From positions 1 through 16,659 of the forward strand of contig JAAWBP010000055.1 of NCBI GenBank assembly GCA_022792755.1: 16,659 nucleotides of DNA, written 5' to 3'. Source of the DNA: Oscillospiraceae bacterium (GTDB lineage Bacteria; Bacillota; Clostridia; Oscillospirales; Ruminococcaceae). The notes below the pieces were generated by a model. The model had not been told where the DNA came from. It did not search any database and was given only the letters and a program-made list of their open reading frames with translations. Positions 1 to 7,627 of this stretch are shown piece by piece. Each line of letters starts with the position of its first letter. Within the stretch, counting starts at the first letter, position 1. A program made the translations under genes and the position numbers.

Positions 1-128
1 ACGCCCGGCCAGTTCCCGACATACTGGTTGGAGCCGGTCAAGCTGTTGAACAGCAGTGTTTTTCCGCAGTTGGGATTCCCCACCAGCGCCGCCGTATAGG
101 ACAAATCAGCTTCCCCCTTTTCCTTCAT
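1..128 (-). CDS. feoB: FeoB ferrous iron transporter, N-terminal fragment (cut by window edge)
   Basis: FeoB is the inner-membrane ferrous iron transporter with an N-terminal GTPase domain. Only the first 42 codons are present; the gene runs off the left edge. After a short start (MKEKGEADLSYTAAL) the reading frame gives VGNPNCGKTLLFN, the Walker A/G1 loop of the FeoB G domain, then TGSNQYVGNWPGV, the conserved G2-side segment of FeoB. The ATG at 128 overlaps the feoA stop codon as ATGA, which is typical of translationally coupled feoA-feoB. The identification is strong because both the motif series and the feoA neighbour agree. Nothing can be said about the membrane part. Confidence 0.93.
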   Translation of the reverse strand, partial: MKEKGEADLSYTAALVGNPNCGKTLLFNSLTGSNQYVGNWPG

Positions 129-376
129 GCAATCGGCCGGATCATGATTTCCCGCGCCTCGCTCCCGCGCAGCAGGAGCTCATAGCCGCGGAGACTGATC
201 TGGATCGGGTCGCCCAAAGGGGCCATCTTCTGCACACAGACCACCGTTCCGGGGAGGATCCCCATATCGGCCAGCCTGCGTTTCATCGCCCCGGACGAAC
301 GGATTTCCGTGACGACCGCCCGCCCTCCGACGCCGAGCTCACAAAGATTTTCCGGCTCTTTTTTCCGGCGTTTCAT
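125..376 (-). CDS. feoA: FeoA-domain protein, ferrous iron transport accessory
   Basis: An 83-residue protein with the small SH3-like FeoA fold, thought to bind or regulate FeoB at the cytoplasmic side of the membrane. Visible family features are LCELGVGGRAVVTEI near the N-terminus, then MKRRLADMGILPGTVV (the conserved RRLxDMGxxPG core), then DPIQISLRGYELLLRGSEA (DPxxxxxxGxxLxLR). I chose the ATG at 376 because AAGGAG lies about ten bases upstream and the length then matches the family. The open frame continues up to 577, but that stretch has no FeoA similarity. The stop overlaps the feoB start by four bases. A basic RRKKEPEN stretch at the N-terminus is slightly longer than usual. Confidence 0.92.
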   Translation of the reverse strand: MKRRKKEPENLCELGVGGRAVVTEIRSSGAMKRRLADMGILPGTVVCVQKMAPLGDPIQISLRGYELLLRGSEAREIMIRPIA

Positions 377-600
377 CGATCTAACCTTCTCCTTCACGCA
401 TTCAATCTTGTCTCTCTCAATTTGTACGCGGCACCGCCCTGAAACATGCTGAAACCGGACAATATCCTGTTTTTCCCAGCAGTGCCCGGAAGGCTGGCAG
501 GAAGCTTTTCCCACCGCTCTCCCTTTCATTGACAAGGCGCCGCCCATAAAGCTATAATAAAATTGGATTTTCATCAAGCGATGCCGGCTGTTTTCGGCAA
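377..600 (-). other. apbE-feoA intergenic region
   Basis: This 224-base gap separates the apbE stop from feoA; both genes point left. An AT-rich patch around 548-577 read on the minus strand gives TTGATG followed 15 bases later by TATAGC, a weak possible promoter for feoAB. No terminator hairpin with a T tract is seen after apbE, so feoAB may also be reached by readthrough. I saw no clear Fur or DtxR-type palindrome. Confidence 0.3.
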
Positions 601-1599
601 TTACGGCGCCGCCTCTTCAAAGGGGATCGTTTTGCCGATTCCCGAAGTCCTTGTCACTTCCCCGTCGGCGCCGATTAAAATCGCTTCGGTATCCGGCATT
701 CCTTCAATCAATTCGACCGCCTTCTCTTTCCCCAGCAGGAAGGCGGAGGTGCTCAGCGCATCGGCTGTCACCGAGGAGCGGGAAAAAATAGTGACCGACT
801 CCAACCCGTTTGACACTGGAAAACCGGTCTCCGGCTCCAAAATATGATGGTAAACGACCCCGTCCTTTTCAAAAAAGCGTTCGTAAATCCCGGAGGTCAC
901 TACCGCACAGTCGGACACCTGGGCCGAGCCGATGATCTCATTCCGGTCGGCAAAGGGGCGCTGAATCCCCACTGTCCAGGGAGTATTTTCCCCCTTGGAG
1001 CCAAGTGCCAATACATTCCCGCCCAGGTTGATGATCGCCTGTCCGACCCCATGCTCCTGCAAAAATTCGGCGCATCGGTCGGCGATATACCCCTTGGCGA
1101 TCCCGCCGAGGTCGACCTGCACCCCGTTTTTGACGGTGACACTATTCCCCTCGACTGAGAGGTTTTGGTACCCCGTCTGTTTCAAAGCGGCATCGAGCTC
1201 TCCCGGCGAAGGCAGGGAAGGAGAATCGGATTTAAAGTTCCACAAATCGGTCAGACGGCCGACTGTGACGTCAAATTTCCCGCCGGTGCGTTCGGAATAC
1301 TCCAAAGCGGTCTTTAAAAGCCCGGCGGTTTCCGGGTCTACCTCCGCCGTCCCATCCCCGAGCCGATTGATCCGGGAGATGTCGCTCCCCTCCACCGTCC
1401 GGCTGAAAAGCACCTCATATCTTTTGCAGAGGGCAAAGGCTTCGTCGAGAAGGGTTTCGTCGCGGACATCGTAGAGGGTGATGGTGCAGACCGTATCCAT
1501 GAAGTATTCTGTTTTGCTGAGCGGTTCCGGCGCGGAACAGGCTGAAAAAAGAAGCGGGACAACCCCCAAAACAGCAAGAGCCGGTAAAAAACGTTTCAA
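601..1599 (-). CDS. apbE: FAD:protein FMN transferase (ApbE lipoprotein)
   Basis: ApbE uses FAD and Mg2+ to attach FMN covalently to a Ser/Thr of extracytoplasmic proteins, such as Rnf/Nqr subunits and secreted flavin reductases. The 332-residue length is typical. Residues 1-21 are a lipoprotein signal (hydrophobic stretch then LFSAC, lipidated Cys21). Family motifs follow: YFMDTVCTITLYD (32-44), DLGGIAKGYIADR (163-175), NLGGNVLALGSK (191-202), HHILEPETGFPVSNG (251-265, the HILxPxTGxP block) and TADALSTSAFLLG (278-290) with the metal-binding Asp280. The start is TTG at 1599, with AGGAGG seven bases upstream. It is divergent, 53 bases apart, from the NusG-II gene, a recurrent neighbour in Clostridia. 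No flavinylated target is encoded in this window. Confidence 0.95.
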   Translation of the reverse strand: MKRFLPALAVLGVVPLLFSACSAPEPLSKTEYFMDTVCTITLYDVRDETLLDEAFALCKRYEVLFSRTVEGSDISRINRLGDGTAEVDPETAGLLKTALEYSERTGGKFDVTVGRLTDLWNFKSDSPSLPSPGELDAALKQTGYQNLSVEGNSVTVKNGVQVDLGGIAKGYIADRCAEFLQEHGVGQAIINLGGNVLALGSKGENTPWTVGIQRPFADRNEIIGSAQVSDCAVVTSGIYERFFEKDGVVYHHILEPETGFPVSNGLESVTIFSRSSVTADALSTSAFLLGKEKAVELIEGMPDTEAILIGADGEVTRTSGIGKTIPFEEAAP

Positions 1600-1652
1600 C
1601 GAAAAACCTCCTGGCCAAACTTTGAGACCCCCAACCGAGAAAGGGCGGTATT

Positions 1653-2018
1653 ATGGTAAAAAAAGCGGATATTTTTTTGATCGCCCTTCTGCTTTTGGCG
1701 GGAATCGGGCTCTGGCTTTTCTTTTCGTTCTCCCCTTCCGCCGACGGGGACGCCGTCGTCATCACGGTCAACGGGAAGGAGACCGGGCGCTACCCGCTCA
1801 GTGAAGACCGGGAAATCCCGATCCGGCAGGGCGGCTTGATCAATGTCGTCGCCATCAAGGGCAGCGCCGTCTGGATGACGGAAGCCAACTGCTCCGGCCG
1901 CGAATGCATCCGCCGGGGAAGCATCGCAAAGAGCGGCGAGAGTATCATCTGCCTCCCGCACAGGGTCGTGGCGGAGATTGTCTCGGAAGATTCTCCGTAC
2001 GATGCTATTGTATCATAA
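1653..2018 (+). CDS. NusG domain II-containing protein
   Basis: A 121-residue membrane-anchored protein. Residues 6-27 form one hydrophobic segment; the rest is a small beta-rich domain of the NusG-domain-II type (formerly DUF1312), predicted extracytoplasmic. Visible signature features are VVITVNGKETGRYPL, Cys80 and Cys85 in ANCSGRECIRRG, and the terminal IICLPHRVVAEIV with Cys100. Such proteins recur next to apbE, Gx transporters and Rnf or flavin redox genes. Their biochemical role is not settled, and I do not infer one beyond a possible link to flavinylation or quinone/prenyl metabolism. A purine-rich AAAGGGCGG precedes the ATG. The gene is followed 27 bases later by the Gx gene, so the two are probably co-transcribed. 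Confidence 0.85.
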   Translation: MVKKADIFLIALLLLAGIGLWLFFSFSPSADGDAVVITVNGKETGRYPLSEDREIPIRQGGLINVVAIKGSAVWMTEANCSGRECIRRGSIAKSGESIICLPHRVVAEIVSEDSPYDAIVS

Positions 2019-2045
2019 AAAGGGCGGTTATGAAAAGAGGACGTT

Positions 2046-2564
2046 ATGGCGAAAAAAATTAGCTTCTGCGCGTTATTTTCTGTCTTAGCGCTGGCAATCT
2101 CCTATTTTGAACGGCTGATCCCGCCGTTGGTCGCCCTGCCTGGGATCAAACTGGGGCTGGCGAATATCGTCGTCTTGATGGCGGTTTACCTGTTTGGAGC
2201 GCGGTATGCGCTGATGATCAGCCTGACCCGGATTGGGCTTTCCGCCCTGCTGTTCGGGGATTTGAACAGCCTGTTTTACAGCATTTGCGGCGGCCTGCTC
2301 AGCTTTGCCGTCATCTGCCTGCTCTTTCGGACAGGTTTGTTCGGCTTTGTGGGGATCAGCGCGGCGGGAGGCGTTGCCCACAACACCGGCCAGTTGTTTG
2401 CATCCTGGATCTTCCTCTCATCCAAAGCGGTTTGGGGGTATTTCCCTGTCCTGCTCCTGTCGGGCGTTCTCACCGGAATTGTAACGGGGATCGTCGCTTA
2501 TTTTTTGACAGACCGACTGGAGCCTTTGTTTAAACCGGTTGACAACCCCCTGCAAAAAGAGTAA
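2046..2564 (+). CDS. Gx transporter family / heptaprenyl diphosphate synthase component I-like membrane protein
   Basis: A 172-residue polytopic protein with about five or six hydrophobic segments. It matches the family annotated as Gx transporter or heptaprenyl diphosphate synthase component I (ECF S-component-like fold). Visible family traits are ISYFERLIPPLVALPGIKLGLANIVVL near the start (the PGIKLGLAN block), SLTRIGLSALLFG, and SAAGGVAHNTGQL in the fourth segment. The function is unproven; it may move a prenyl or quinone precursor or another small molecule, and the heptaprenyl synthase name is probably historical. An AAGAGG site precedes the ATG at 2046. Its last codons overlap the promoter of the following cobalamin riboswitch: the -35 hexamer lies inside the gene and the stop codon is part of the -10 hexamer. 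Confidence 0.85.
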   Translation: MAKKISFCALFSVLALAISYFERLIPPLVALPGIKLGLANIVVLMAVYLFGARYALMISLTRIGLSALLFGDLNSLFYSICGGLLSFAVICLLFRTGLFGFVGISAAGGVAHNTGQLFASWIFLSSKAVWGYFPVLLLSGVLTGIVTGIVAYFLTDRLEPLFKPVDNPLQKE

Positions 2565-2567
2565 AAT
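2539..2567 (+). promoter_or_regulatory. Promoter of the B12-uptake operon
   Basis: TTGACA (2539-2544), a 17-base spacer, then TAAAAT (2562-2567) form a near-consensus sigma-A promoter. The predicted start near 2574 coincides with the first base of the P1 stem of the cobalamin riboswitch. The promoter overlaps the 3' end of the Gx gene. Confidence 0.85.
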
Positions 2568-2573
2568 AAAGTT

Positions 2574-2745
2574 GCTTTATTCTTAACAGGAAAATGGTGT
2601 AAATCCATTACAGCCCCCGCTACTGTTTACGGCGACGATTCCAAAAGGCCACTGGATTTTTCTGGGAAGGCTTGGATGAGGACGACCCGAGAGTCAGGAT
2701 ACTGTTGTTTAAAGCGATGAAACATTATCTTTCGGCGGGAGAGAT
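2574..2745 (+). promoter_or_regulatory. Cobalamin (AdoCbl/B12) riboswitch
   Basis: The conserved cobalamin aptamer series is readable in order: ACAGGAAAATGGTGTAAATC, ACAGCCCCCGCTACTG, the GCCACTGG segment at 2648-2655, GGGAAGGC, then GACGACCCGAGAGTCAGGAT, the B12-box side. A P1 stem closes it (GCTTTA at 2574-2579 with TAAAGC at 2710-2715), reinforced by AACAG near 2585 with CTGTT at 2702-2706. A P13-like hairpin follows (ATCTTTC, loop GGCGG, GAGAGAT; 2727-2745). Its loop could pair with the CCGC of the core, as in the usual L5-L13 kissing contact. High cobalamin should switch the downstream operon off. Confidence 0.95.
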
Positions 2746-2810
2746 ATTGCCAGTATTCGCTGTGTTCAGCCGACAGGCAATCCTTCTGCAAATTTGCAGG
2801 GGGATTTTTT
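2746..2810 (+). terminator. Riboswitch expression platform with intrinsic terminator
   Basis: A terminator hairpin has arms AATCCTTCTGC (2779-2789) and GCAGGGGGATT (2796-2806), loop AAATTT, and a T run to 2810. A competing pairing, ATTGCC (2746-2751) with GGCAAT (2776-2781), shares the first bases of the terminator arm. The two structures are mutually exclusive, as expected for a transcriptional switch. Ligand-bound aptamer probably favours termination. Confidence 0.85.
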
Positions 2811-2970
2811 GATGCCGTTCAGGGCACTTGGATGTTTTCAAAGCGCTTTTCACCGTGTATGGAAAAGGGCGGGAGGCATCTTAAACAGACCCGGCCGGCT
2901 GTTTGCATAAAGTCCGCAGACACAGCGCTGCTTTGAGAAACTGACCGTCGAAGCCAAAAGGAGAATGAAG

Positions 2971-4371
2971 ATGAAAAGAATGAAAAAGCTGCTCACATCT
3001 TTTCTGGCGTGTGCGGCGGTCTGCGCGGTATCGGTGACCGCTCTTGCCGCAGCACCGCTCGAAACGCGTGCAGCGGAGACAAAATCCTACCTGAGTGCCG
3101 CCAACGTCAAAGACGGCGGCTTGAGCGAATGGGGATTGATCAGCCTTGCGGCATCGGGCGTGAAAGGCGACGCCGATGTAATCCGCGGCCTGATTAAAAC
3201 CGCGCTTGAGGACATCGGCGAAAACGGCTTCACCGGAACAGCGGGCGCTTACGGCGAATCCGCCTGGGGGAGCAACGCCGGCAGCCTCGCCAAGCTGATC
3301 CTCCTCCTCAACAGCCAGGGAATCTCCCCCTACACCTTTGGGAAAAACGGCGATTTCGAAGGTTACGACCTGGTCGCCGCCCTTTTTAACACCGACCATT
3401 ATTACAAAAACGTATCCGCTTACGACCTTCCCTACGCCCTGATGGTCTACGACGCACTCGGCATCCCGGCGGAAAAAGAGGCGGATTACAAATATTCCCG
3501 TGAAATGCTCGTCGAAAAGTGCCTCGGCTTGATCGGCACGGTCGACGGCAGCGTTCTCTCAAACGGGACAGCCGATATGACCGGCGTGGCAAACGTGTTC
3601 GACTCCACCCAGAAATCCCCTTACGACTTTGAATCGACCGCGATGGTCTTACAGGCGCTCGCCCCCTATTACACCGGCAGCAAGCCCCTGTCCGGCGCGC
3701 TCAAAACTGAGCTGGACGCCAAAGTGAACGGCTGTATCGATTCGATCAAACAGGTGCAGACCGCAACCGGCGGGGTTCCCTACGCCTTCTTCAGCTACGA
3801 CGCCGACTGGAACGCCTCCTTCGAGAAATACGCCGACAGCTGTGATGCGATGGCGCAGATCATTCTCGCTTTCACTGCGCTCGGGATCGATATCGACACG
3901 GTGGACAACGGTGGCGTCTCAATGCTGGACAACTTCCTTTCGGCGGAATACCAGACGGGAAATGCCGGTGAATTCCACGCCAACACCGACCCGCTAACAC
4001 AGTACTACAACAACCTGATCACCACGCAGTCCGCTTATATGGCTCTGGCTGCCTATCAGGAGATGGCAAAGAACGGCGGGGCCGCCTTCAGCCTCTTCGA
4101 CCGCGCCGCGCCCGTCGCCTACAGCGACTATGATTATTCCTTCTTCTATCCGGCTCAGGAGGAAGATTCGAAAGACTCCGCCCCTTCCGAACCCCCGAAA
4201 GGGCCTGAACCGCAGGAGCCTGAGCAACAGGAGCCGGAGAGCACCGATAAGGCCGAAGGGCAGAAGCCCCCGAAGGTGGGAGACCCCTTCCCGGCAGCCG
4301 GGGTCACAGCGCTCCTCGTTCTCTGCGGCGGTTCCCTGTTCCTGCTGAAACGGAAGAACGCCGGCCGCTGA
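2971..4371 (+). CDS. Secreted/anchored alpha/alpha-toroid protein, transcobalamin/intrinsic-factor alpha-domain-like
   Basis: A predicted cell-surface protein of 466 residues. It has a signal peptide (KKLLTSFLACAAVCAVSVTALAAA), then a repetitive helical domain to about residue 383. That domain contains repeated toroid-type helices: GLSEWGLISLAASG, DLPYALMVYDALGI, FESTAMVLQALAPYYTG, DSCDAMAQIILAFTALGID and TTQSAYMALAAYQEM. These resemble the (alpha/alpha)6 barrel of terpene cyclases and cobalamin carriers (intrinsic factor, transcobalamin). A Pro/Glu-rich spacer (about 395-436) leads to a C-terminal hydrophobic segment and KRKNAGR tail. The PPKVGD before it resembles a degenerate sortase signal. 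AAGGAG at 2958-2963 best fits the ATG at 2971; an in-frame ATG at 2965 also exists. First gene after the B12 riboswitch; inferred role is corrinoid capture at the surface. No DUF4430 domain is attached; that domain is on a separate protein at 7624. Confidence 0.8.
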   Translation: MKRMKKLLTSFLACAAVCAVSVTALAAAPLETRAAETKSYLSAANVKDGGLSEWGLISLAASGVKGDADVIRGLIKTALEDIGENGFTGTAGAYGESAWGSNAGSLAKLILLLNSQGISPYTFGKNGDFEGYDLVAALFNTDHYYKNVSAYDLPYALMVYDALGIPAEKEADYKYSREMLVEKCLGLIGTVDGSVLSNGTADMTGVANVFDSTQKSPYDFESTAMVLQALAPYYTGSKPLSGALKTELDAKVNGCIDSIKQVQTATGGVPYAFFSYDADWNASFEKYADSCDAMAQIILAFTALGIDIDTVDNGGVSMLDNFLSAEYQTGNAGEFHANTDPLTQYYNNLITTQSAYMALAAYQEMAKNGGAAFSLFDRAAPVAYSDYDYSFFYPAQEEDSKDSAPSEPPKGPEPQEPEQQEPESTDKAEGQKPPKVGDPFPAAGVTALLVLCGGSLFLLKRKNAGR

Positions 4372-4401
4372 CCGACCGTATTTTTGAAAGAGGGACTTGC
4401 C

Positions 4402-5280
4402 ATGAAGAAATCGCTGCACATTTTAACCCCTGTATTTCTTCTGGCGTTGTCCCTCTTTTTCCTTTTTTCGAGTGACCACCCCTTTGCCATCTGCGGCTCC
4501 CTCCTTTTTTCCGTTTTGCTGCTCGCGGGCGGCAAGGGGCGGAAAAAGCTTCGGCAGGGGCTATGGTTCGCCCTTCCAATGACCCTTTTCATCCTGCTGT
4601 TCAACCTGGTTTTCGTCTCAAGCGGCGTCACGGAGTTGGCCGTCGTCTTCGGGAAACGGGTCACGCTGGAATCAATCCTATACGCCGTCTTTATGGGGGC
4701 GAAGCTCCTGGCCGCGGCTTATCTGTTTTTTGCGGTTGGGAGCCTGGTCGACGGGGACAGGGCGGTCTCCTATTTTGGCAGCCGCCTGCCGAAATCCACC
4801 CTGACCTTCCTCTTGATCTTCCGGCTGATCCCCCGTTTTATCGAAAGCTTTTTTCATCTGAAAGAGGTTTATACTACCCGCGGCGTCGAATTCGATGAAG
4901 CGCCCTTCCGGGAAAAGGTCAAGAGCTACCGCATCGTCCTTTCGGTTTTGCTGGAGCAGAGCCTGGAAAGTTCCTTCGAAATTGGGGAGGCGGCCTATAC
5001 CCGCGGATTCCTCAGCACGAAGCGGAGTGTTTACGAGCGGGGCCGGCCGGCTTTGCAGGATTGGCTCGTTTTTTCCGCCGCTCTCCTGCTCCTCGCCGTC
5101 TACATCCTGCTTTTGATCCGCGGCTCCATCTCCTTCAACCTCTATTTCGGCGACGGATTGGAGCGTCTCTCCGACCCGCTTTGGATGCTCTACCTGGTTC
5201 TCTGCACAGCCCCGGCTGTTCTGATCCTGCTGACAGGCCGTAAACCGCGTGAATCCTCGGAGGTTCTATGGGATATCTAA
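4402..5280 (+). CDS. ecfT: ECF transporter transmembrane component EcfT (CbiQ family)
   Basis: The scaffold membrane subunit of an energy-coupling-factor vitamin transporter, linking the ATPases to the substrate-binding S component. The 292-residue product has hydrophobic segments at about 8-45, 55-75, 95-115, 222-245 and 260-278. The long cytoplasmic coupling region between them carries the two short Arg-Gly signatures of EcfT as TRG (159-161, in EVYTTRGVEF) and TRG (200-202, in EAAYTRGF). LIFRLIPRFIESF upstream is also typical. The ATG at 4402 follows AGAGGGA by about six bases; a TTG at 4384 is possible but less likely. The gene overlaps the next by 13 bases, so the subunits are probably coupled in translation. 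Confidence 0.93.
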   Translation: MKKSLHILTPVFLLALSLFFLFSSDHPFAICGSLLFSVLLLAGGKGRKKLRQGLWFALPMTLFILLFNLVFVSSGVTELAVVFGKRVTLESILYAVFMGAKLLAAAYLFFAVGSLVDGDRAVSYFGSRLPKSTLTFLLIFRLIPRFIESFFHLKEVYTTRGVEFDEAPFREKVKSYRIVLSVLLEQSLESSFEIGEAAYTRGFLSTKRSVYERGRPALQDWLVFSAALLLLAVYILLLIRGSISFNLYFGDGLERLSDPLWMLYLVLCTAPAVLILLTGRKPRESSEVLWDI

Positions 5281-6920
5281 CCGCTGAACACCTGTGTTAC
5301 ACCTACCCGGAGCAGAAGCGCCCCGCTTTGGACGATCTGACGTTTTCCTTAGAGCGGGGGGAAATCCTCCTCCTGCTCGGGCGTTCCGGCTCCGGAAAAT
5401 CCACCCTGGGGAAAGCGATCGCCGGGACAGTCCCCTATTTTTACGGCGGAACCGTTTCCGGGCAGGTCTGCATCGGCGGAACGCCTCTCGACCAGATGGA
5501 GCACAACCGCCGCAGCCAGACCGTCGGGATGGTCTTTCAATACCCCGAAAAGCAGCTGATCCTCAACAAGGTCCACCGAGAGGTTGCCTTCGGGCTGGAA
5601 AACACCGGCGTCCCCGAAAAGACGATCCGGCGCCGGGTATTCGAGGCGATGCAGTTTGCCGGCATCACCCCCCTGGCCGGGCGGGAAATCGACTCCCTTT
5701 CCGGCGGGCAGAAGCAGAAGGTGGCAATCGCCTCTGCCCTCGCATTCTTTCCTGAATGCATTGTCTTGGACGAACCGATCTCTCAGCTTGACCCCCTCGC
5801 GGCGGAAGAAATCCTCAACCTGATCCGGAAGATCAACGAAGAGCTCGGCATCACCATCGTCCTGATCGAACAGCGGACAGGGAGATGCTTTGAATTTGCA
5901 GACAAGGTCGGCTTTATGGAAGGAGGCCGCCTCGCCTTTTTCGGGGGCACACAGGAGTTTCTCGCAAGCCCGGAAAGCCGGTACGAGCCCTTTTTCCCCG
6001 AACCGGCCAGGCTGTTCCGCCGGATGGGGATTGCACAGCCGCCGGCCGGGATGAAGGCGGCGCGTGCGCTTCTGGGAACTGTGGAATGCAAAAATACCGT
6101 TTCTGCCGCCCCGGTTCCCCCGCAGGAAAAAACAGATGAGAAGCCGCTTTTCTCCCTCGAAGGGGTTTCCTGCGGCTACGGCCGGCAAACGGTTCTAAAC
6201 CGGTTCACCGCCTCTATTCGCAAAGGGGAATGCATCTCTCTGCTGGGGGCGAACGGGGCGGGAAAAACCACCCTGCTCAAAACGCTGGCCGGGCTGAAGG
6301 ACTACCAGGGCAGCCTGCGTTTAAAAGGGATCGAGCTCAAAAAATGGAAGCGGAAGGAGATTGCCGGGACGGTTGGTTATGTCTCCCAAAACCCGGACGA
6401 TTACCTCACCCAGGACACTGTGCGGGAGGAGCTTCTTTTCACTGCCCGTCATCTCGGCGTCGAGGAACCCGAACAGGCCGTTGACCGGACTCTACGGTTT
6501 CTTGAGCTCACCGATCTTGCCGCGCGCAATCCCAAAGATTTGAGCGGCGGGCAGAAGCAGCGGGTCGCAATCGGCTCCGCACTGGCCGCTTCCCCCGAGG
6601 TGCTGGTTTTGGATGAGCCGACGCGGGGGATCGACGTCCCGCTCAAGCAGTCCCTCGCCGGGCTGCTGAAGCAGCTGAACCAAAGCGGCGTCACCATCCT
6701 TCTGGTGACGCATGACGTGGAGTTTGCCTGTGTGGTCTCAGACCGCTTTTGGATCCTTTACCAGGGGGAGTTGCTGGCCGACGGCCCAAGGGACGAGGTT
6801 CTTTCGGGCAGCTTGTACTACACGACCTCGATCCACAAACTCTGCCAGGCGCAGAATCCCGCCCTGTTCACCCTGGAAGAGGCGGCGCGCTATTATACAG
6901 AAGGCGAGGCGTCCAGATGA
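5268..6920 (+). CDS. ecfA: Fused energy-coupling factor ATPase (two ABC domains, EcfA-EcfA')
   Basis: A 550-residue protein with two complete ABC ATPase domains that powers ECF import. NBD1: Walker A GRSGSGKST (38-46), Q-loop VFQYPEKQ, signature LSGGQ (144-148), Walker B CIVLDEP (164-170). NBD2: Walker A GANGAGKTT (327-335), Q-loop VSQNPDDYL, signature LSGGQ (425-429), Walker B VLVLDEP (445-451), H-loop THD (481-483). A linker of about 60 residues joins them. In NBD1 the residue at the H-loop position is Gln202 (IEQRTG) where related fused ATPases usually have EHR, suggesting unequal ATP sites. A fused, operon-linked ATPase suggests a dedicated (group I) module serving the S component that follows. 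The stop overlaps the next start as ATGA. Confidence 0.95.
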   Translation: MGYLTAEHLCYTYPEQKRPALDDLTFSLERGEILLLLGRSGSGKSTLGKAIAGTVPYFYGGTVSGQVCIGGTPLDQMEHNRRSQTVGMVFQYPEKQLILNKVHREVAFGLENTGVPEKTIRRRVFEAMQFAGITPLAGREIDSLSGGQKQKVAIASALAFFPECIVLDEPISQLDPLAAEEILNLIRKINEELGITIVLIEQRTGRCFEFADKVGFMEGGRLAFFGGTQEFLASPESRYEPFFPEPARLFRRMGIAQPPAGMKAARALLGTVECKNTVSAAPVPPQEKTDEKPLFSLEGVSCGYGRQTVLNRFTASIRKGECISLLGANGAGKTTLLKTLAGLKDYQGSLRLKGIELKKWKRKEIAGTVGYVSQNPDDYLTQDTVREELLFTARHLGVEEPEQAVDRTLRFLELTDLAARNPKDLSGGQKQRVAIGSALAASPEVLVLDEPTRGIDVPLKQSLAGLLKQLNQSGVTILLVTHDVEFACVVSDRFWILYQGELLADGPRDEVLSGSLYYTTSIHKLCQAQNPALFTLEEAARYYTEGEASR

Positions 6921-7627
6921 AACGGGTTTGTATCACAGCAGCGGCTGTTCTTCTGGTCGGAGGGCTGATGCTGCTCGCCGCATCCGACTGGCAGAACGCC
7001 TTTACCCTGGTGAGCCTGGTCGTCCTGGCCGGCGTTCTGGCACTTTCGTTCTTTTACTTCGAGGCCAGCGTCATCGGAACCAAGCAGATCGCGCTGATCT
7101 CCACCCTGAGCGCCTTTACCGCCATGTCCCGGGTCGTCTTCGCGCCCCTTCCCAACATCCAGCCCGTCACCTTTCTCACCGCGCTCTGCGGGCTCGTTTT
7201 GGGCCCGTTCCCCGGTTTTCTCGTCGGATGTACCAGTGCCTTTGTCTCGAACGTCTTTCTGGGGCAGGGGCCATGGACGCCGTGGCAGATGTTCGGCTGG
7301 GGGATGACGGGGCTTCTCTGCGGCCTTTGGGGAAAGCGGAACGCAAAGCCCTCCCCGGTCGCCTTCGGGCTGTCCTGCGTCGGGTTCAGCCTCCTCTTCG
7401 GCTGGATCATGAACCTCTGGCAGGCGGTCACCTATCTGCGCCCCTTTACTTGGCCTGCCTTTCTCCTCACCTATGTCACCAGCCTGCTCTTCGATTTGAT
7501 GCACGCCACGGGCTCCTTCCTGTTTGCTGTCATCTTCTACGAAAAATTTCACAAGATTCTGCACCGGTACAAGCGGAGGATGGCCGTCACTGTACTCAAA
7601 CCCCTATCCCCTAAGGAGGAACCATGA
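6917..7627 (+). CDS. ECF transporter S component (predicted cobalamin/corrinoid specific)
   Basis: A 236-residue membrane protein that should bind the substrate for the EcfT/EcfA module. It has two extra N-terminal hydrophobic segments (about 4-22 and 29-48), then a six-helix S-component core. Family traits include TLSAFTAMSRVVFAPLPN, FLTALCGLVLGPFPGFLVG, and the distinctive loop FLGQGPWTPWQMFGWG. The ATG at 6917 overlaps the ecfA stop (ATGA) and follows GAGGCG; frames extending further upstream lie inside ecfA and are not coding. Cobalamin specificity is inferred from the upstream B12 riboswitch and the transcobalamin-like partner proteins, not from binding residues. It is not recognisably BtuC/BtuF; a CbrT-like role is the closest described analogue. 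Confidence 0.85.
   Translation: MKRVCITAAAVLLVGGLMLLAASDWQNAFTLVSLVVLAGVLALSFFYFEASVIGTKQIALISTLSAFTAMSRVVFAPLPNIQPVTFLTALCGLVLGPFPGFLVGCTSAFVSNVFLGQGPWTPWQMFGWGMTGLLCGLWGKRNAKPSPVAFGLSCVGFSLLFGWIMNLWQAVTYLRPFTWPAFLLTYVTSLLFDLMHATGSFLFAVIFYEKFHKILHRYKRRMAVTVLKPLSPKEEP

Noticed and set aside
377..577. Open frame extending feoA upstream by 67 codons
   Set aside because: The extension lacks FeoA similarity, and the internal ATG at 376 has a well-placed AAGGAG and gives the normal family length.
6749..6916. Upstream extension of the S-component reading frame
   Set aside because: It lies wholly within ecfA in another frame; the ATG at 6917 overlaps the ecfA stop in the ATGA style seen across the operon.
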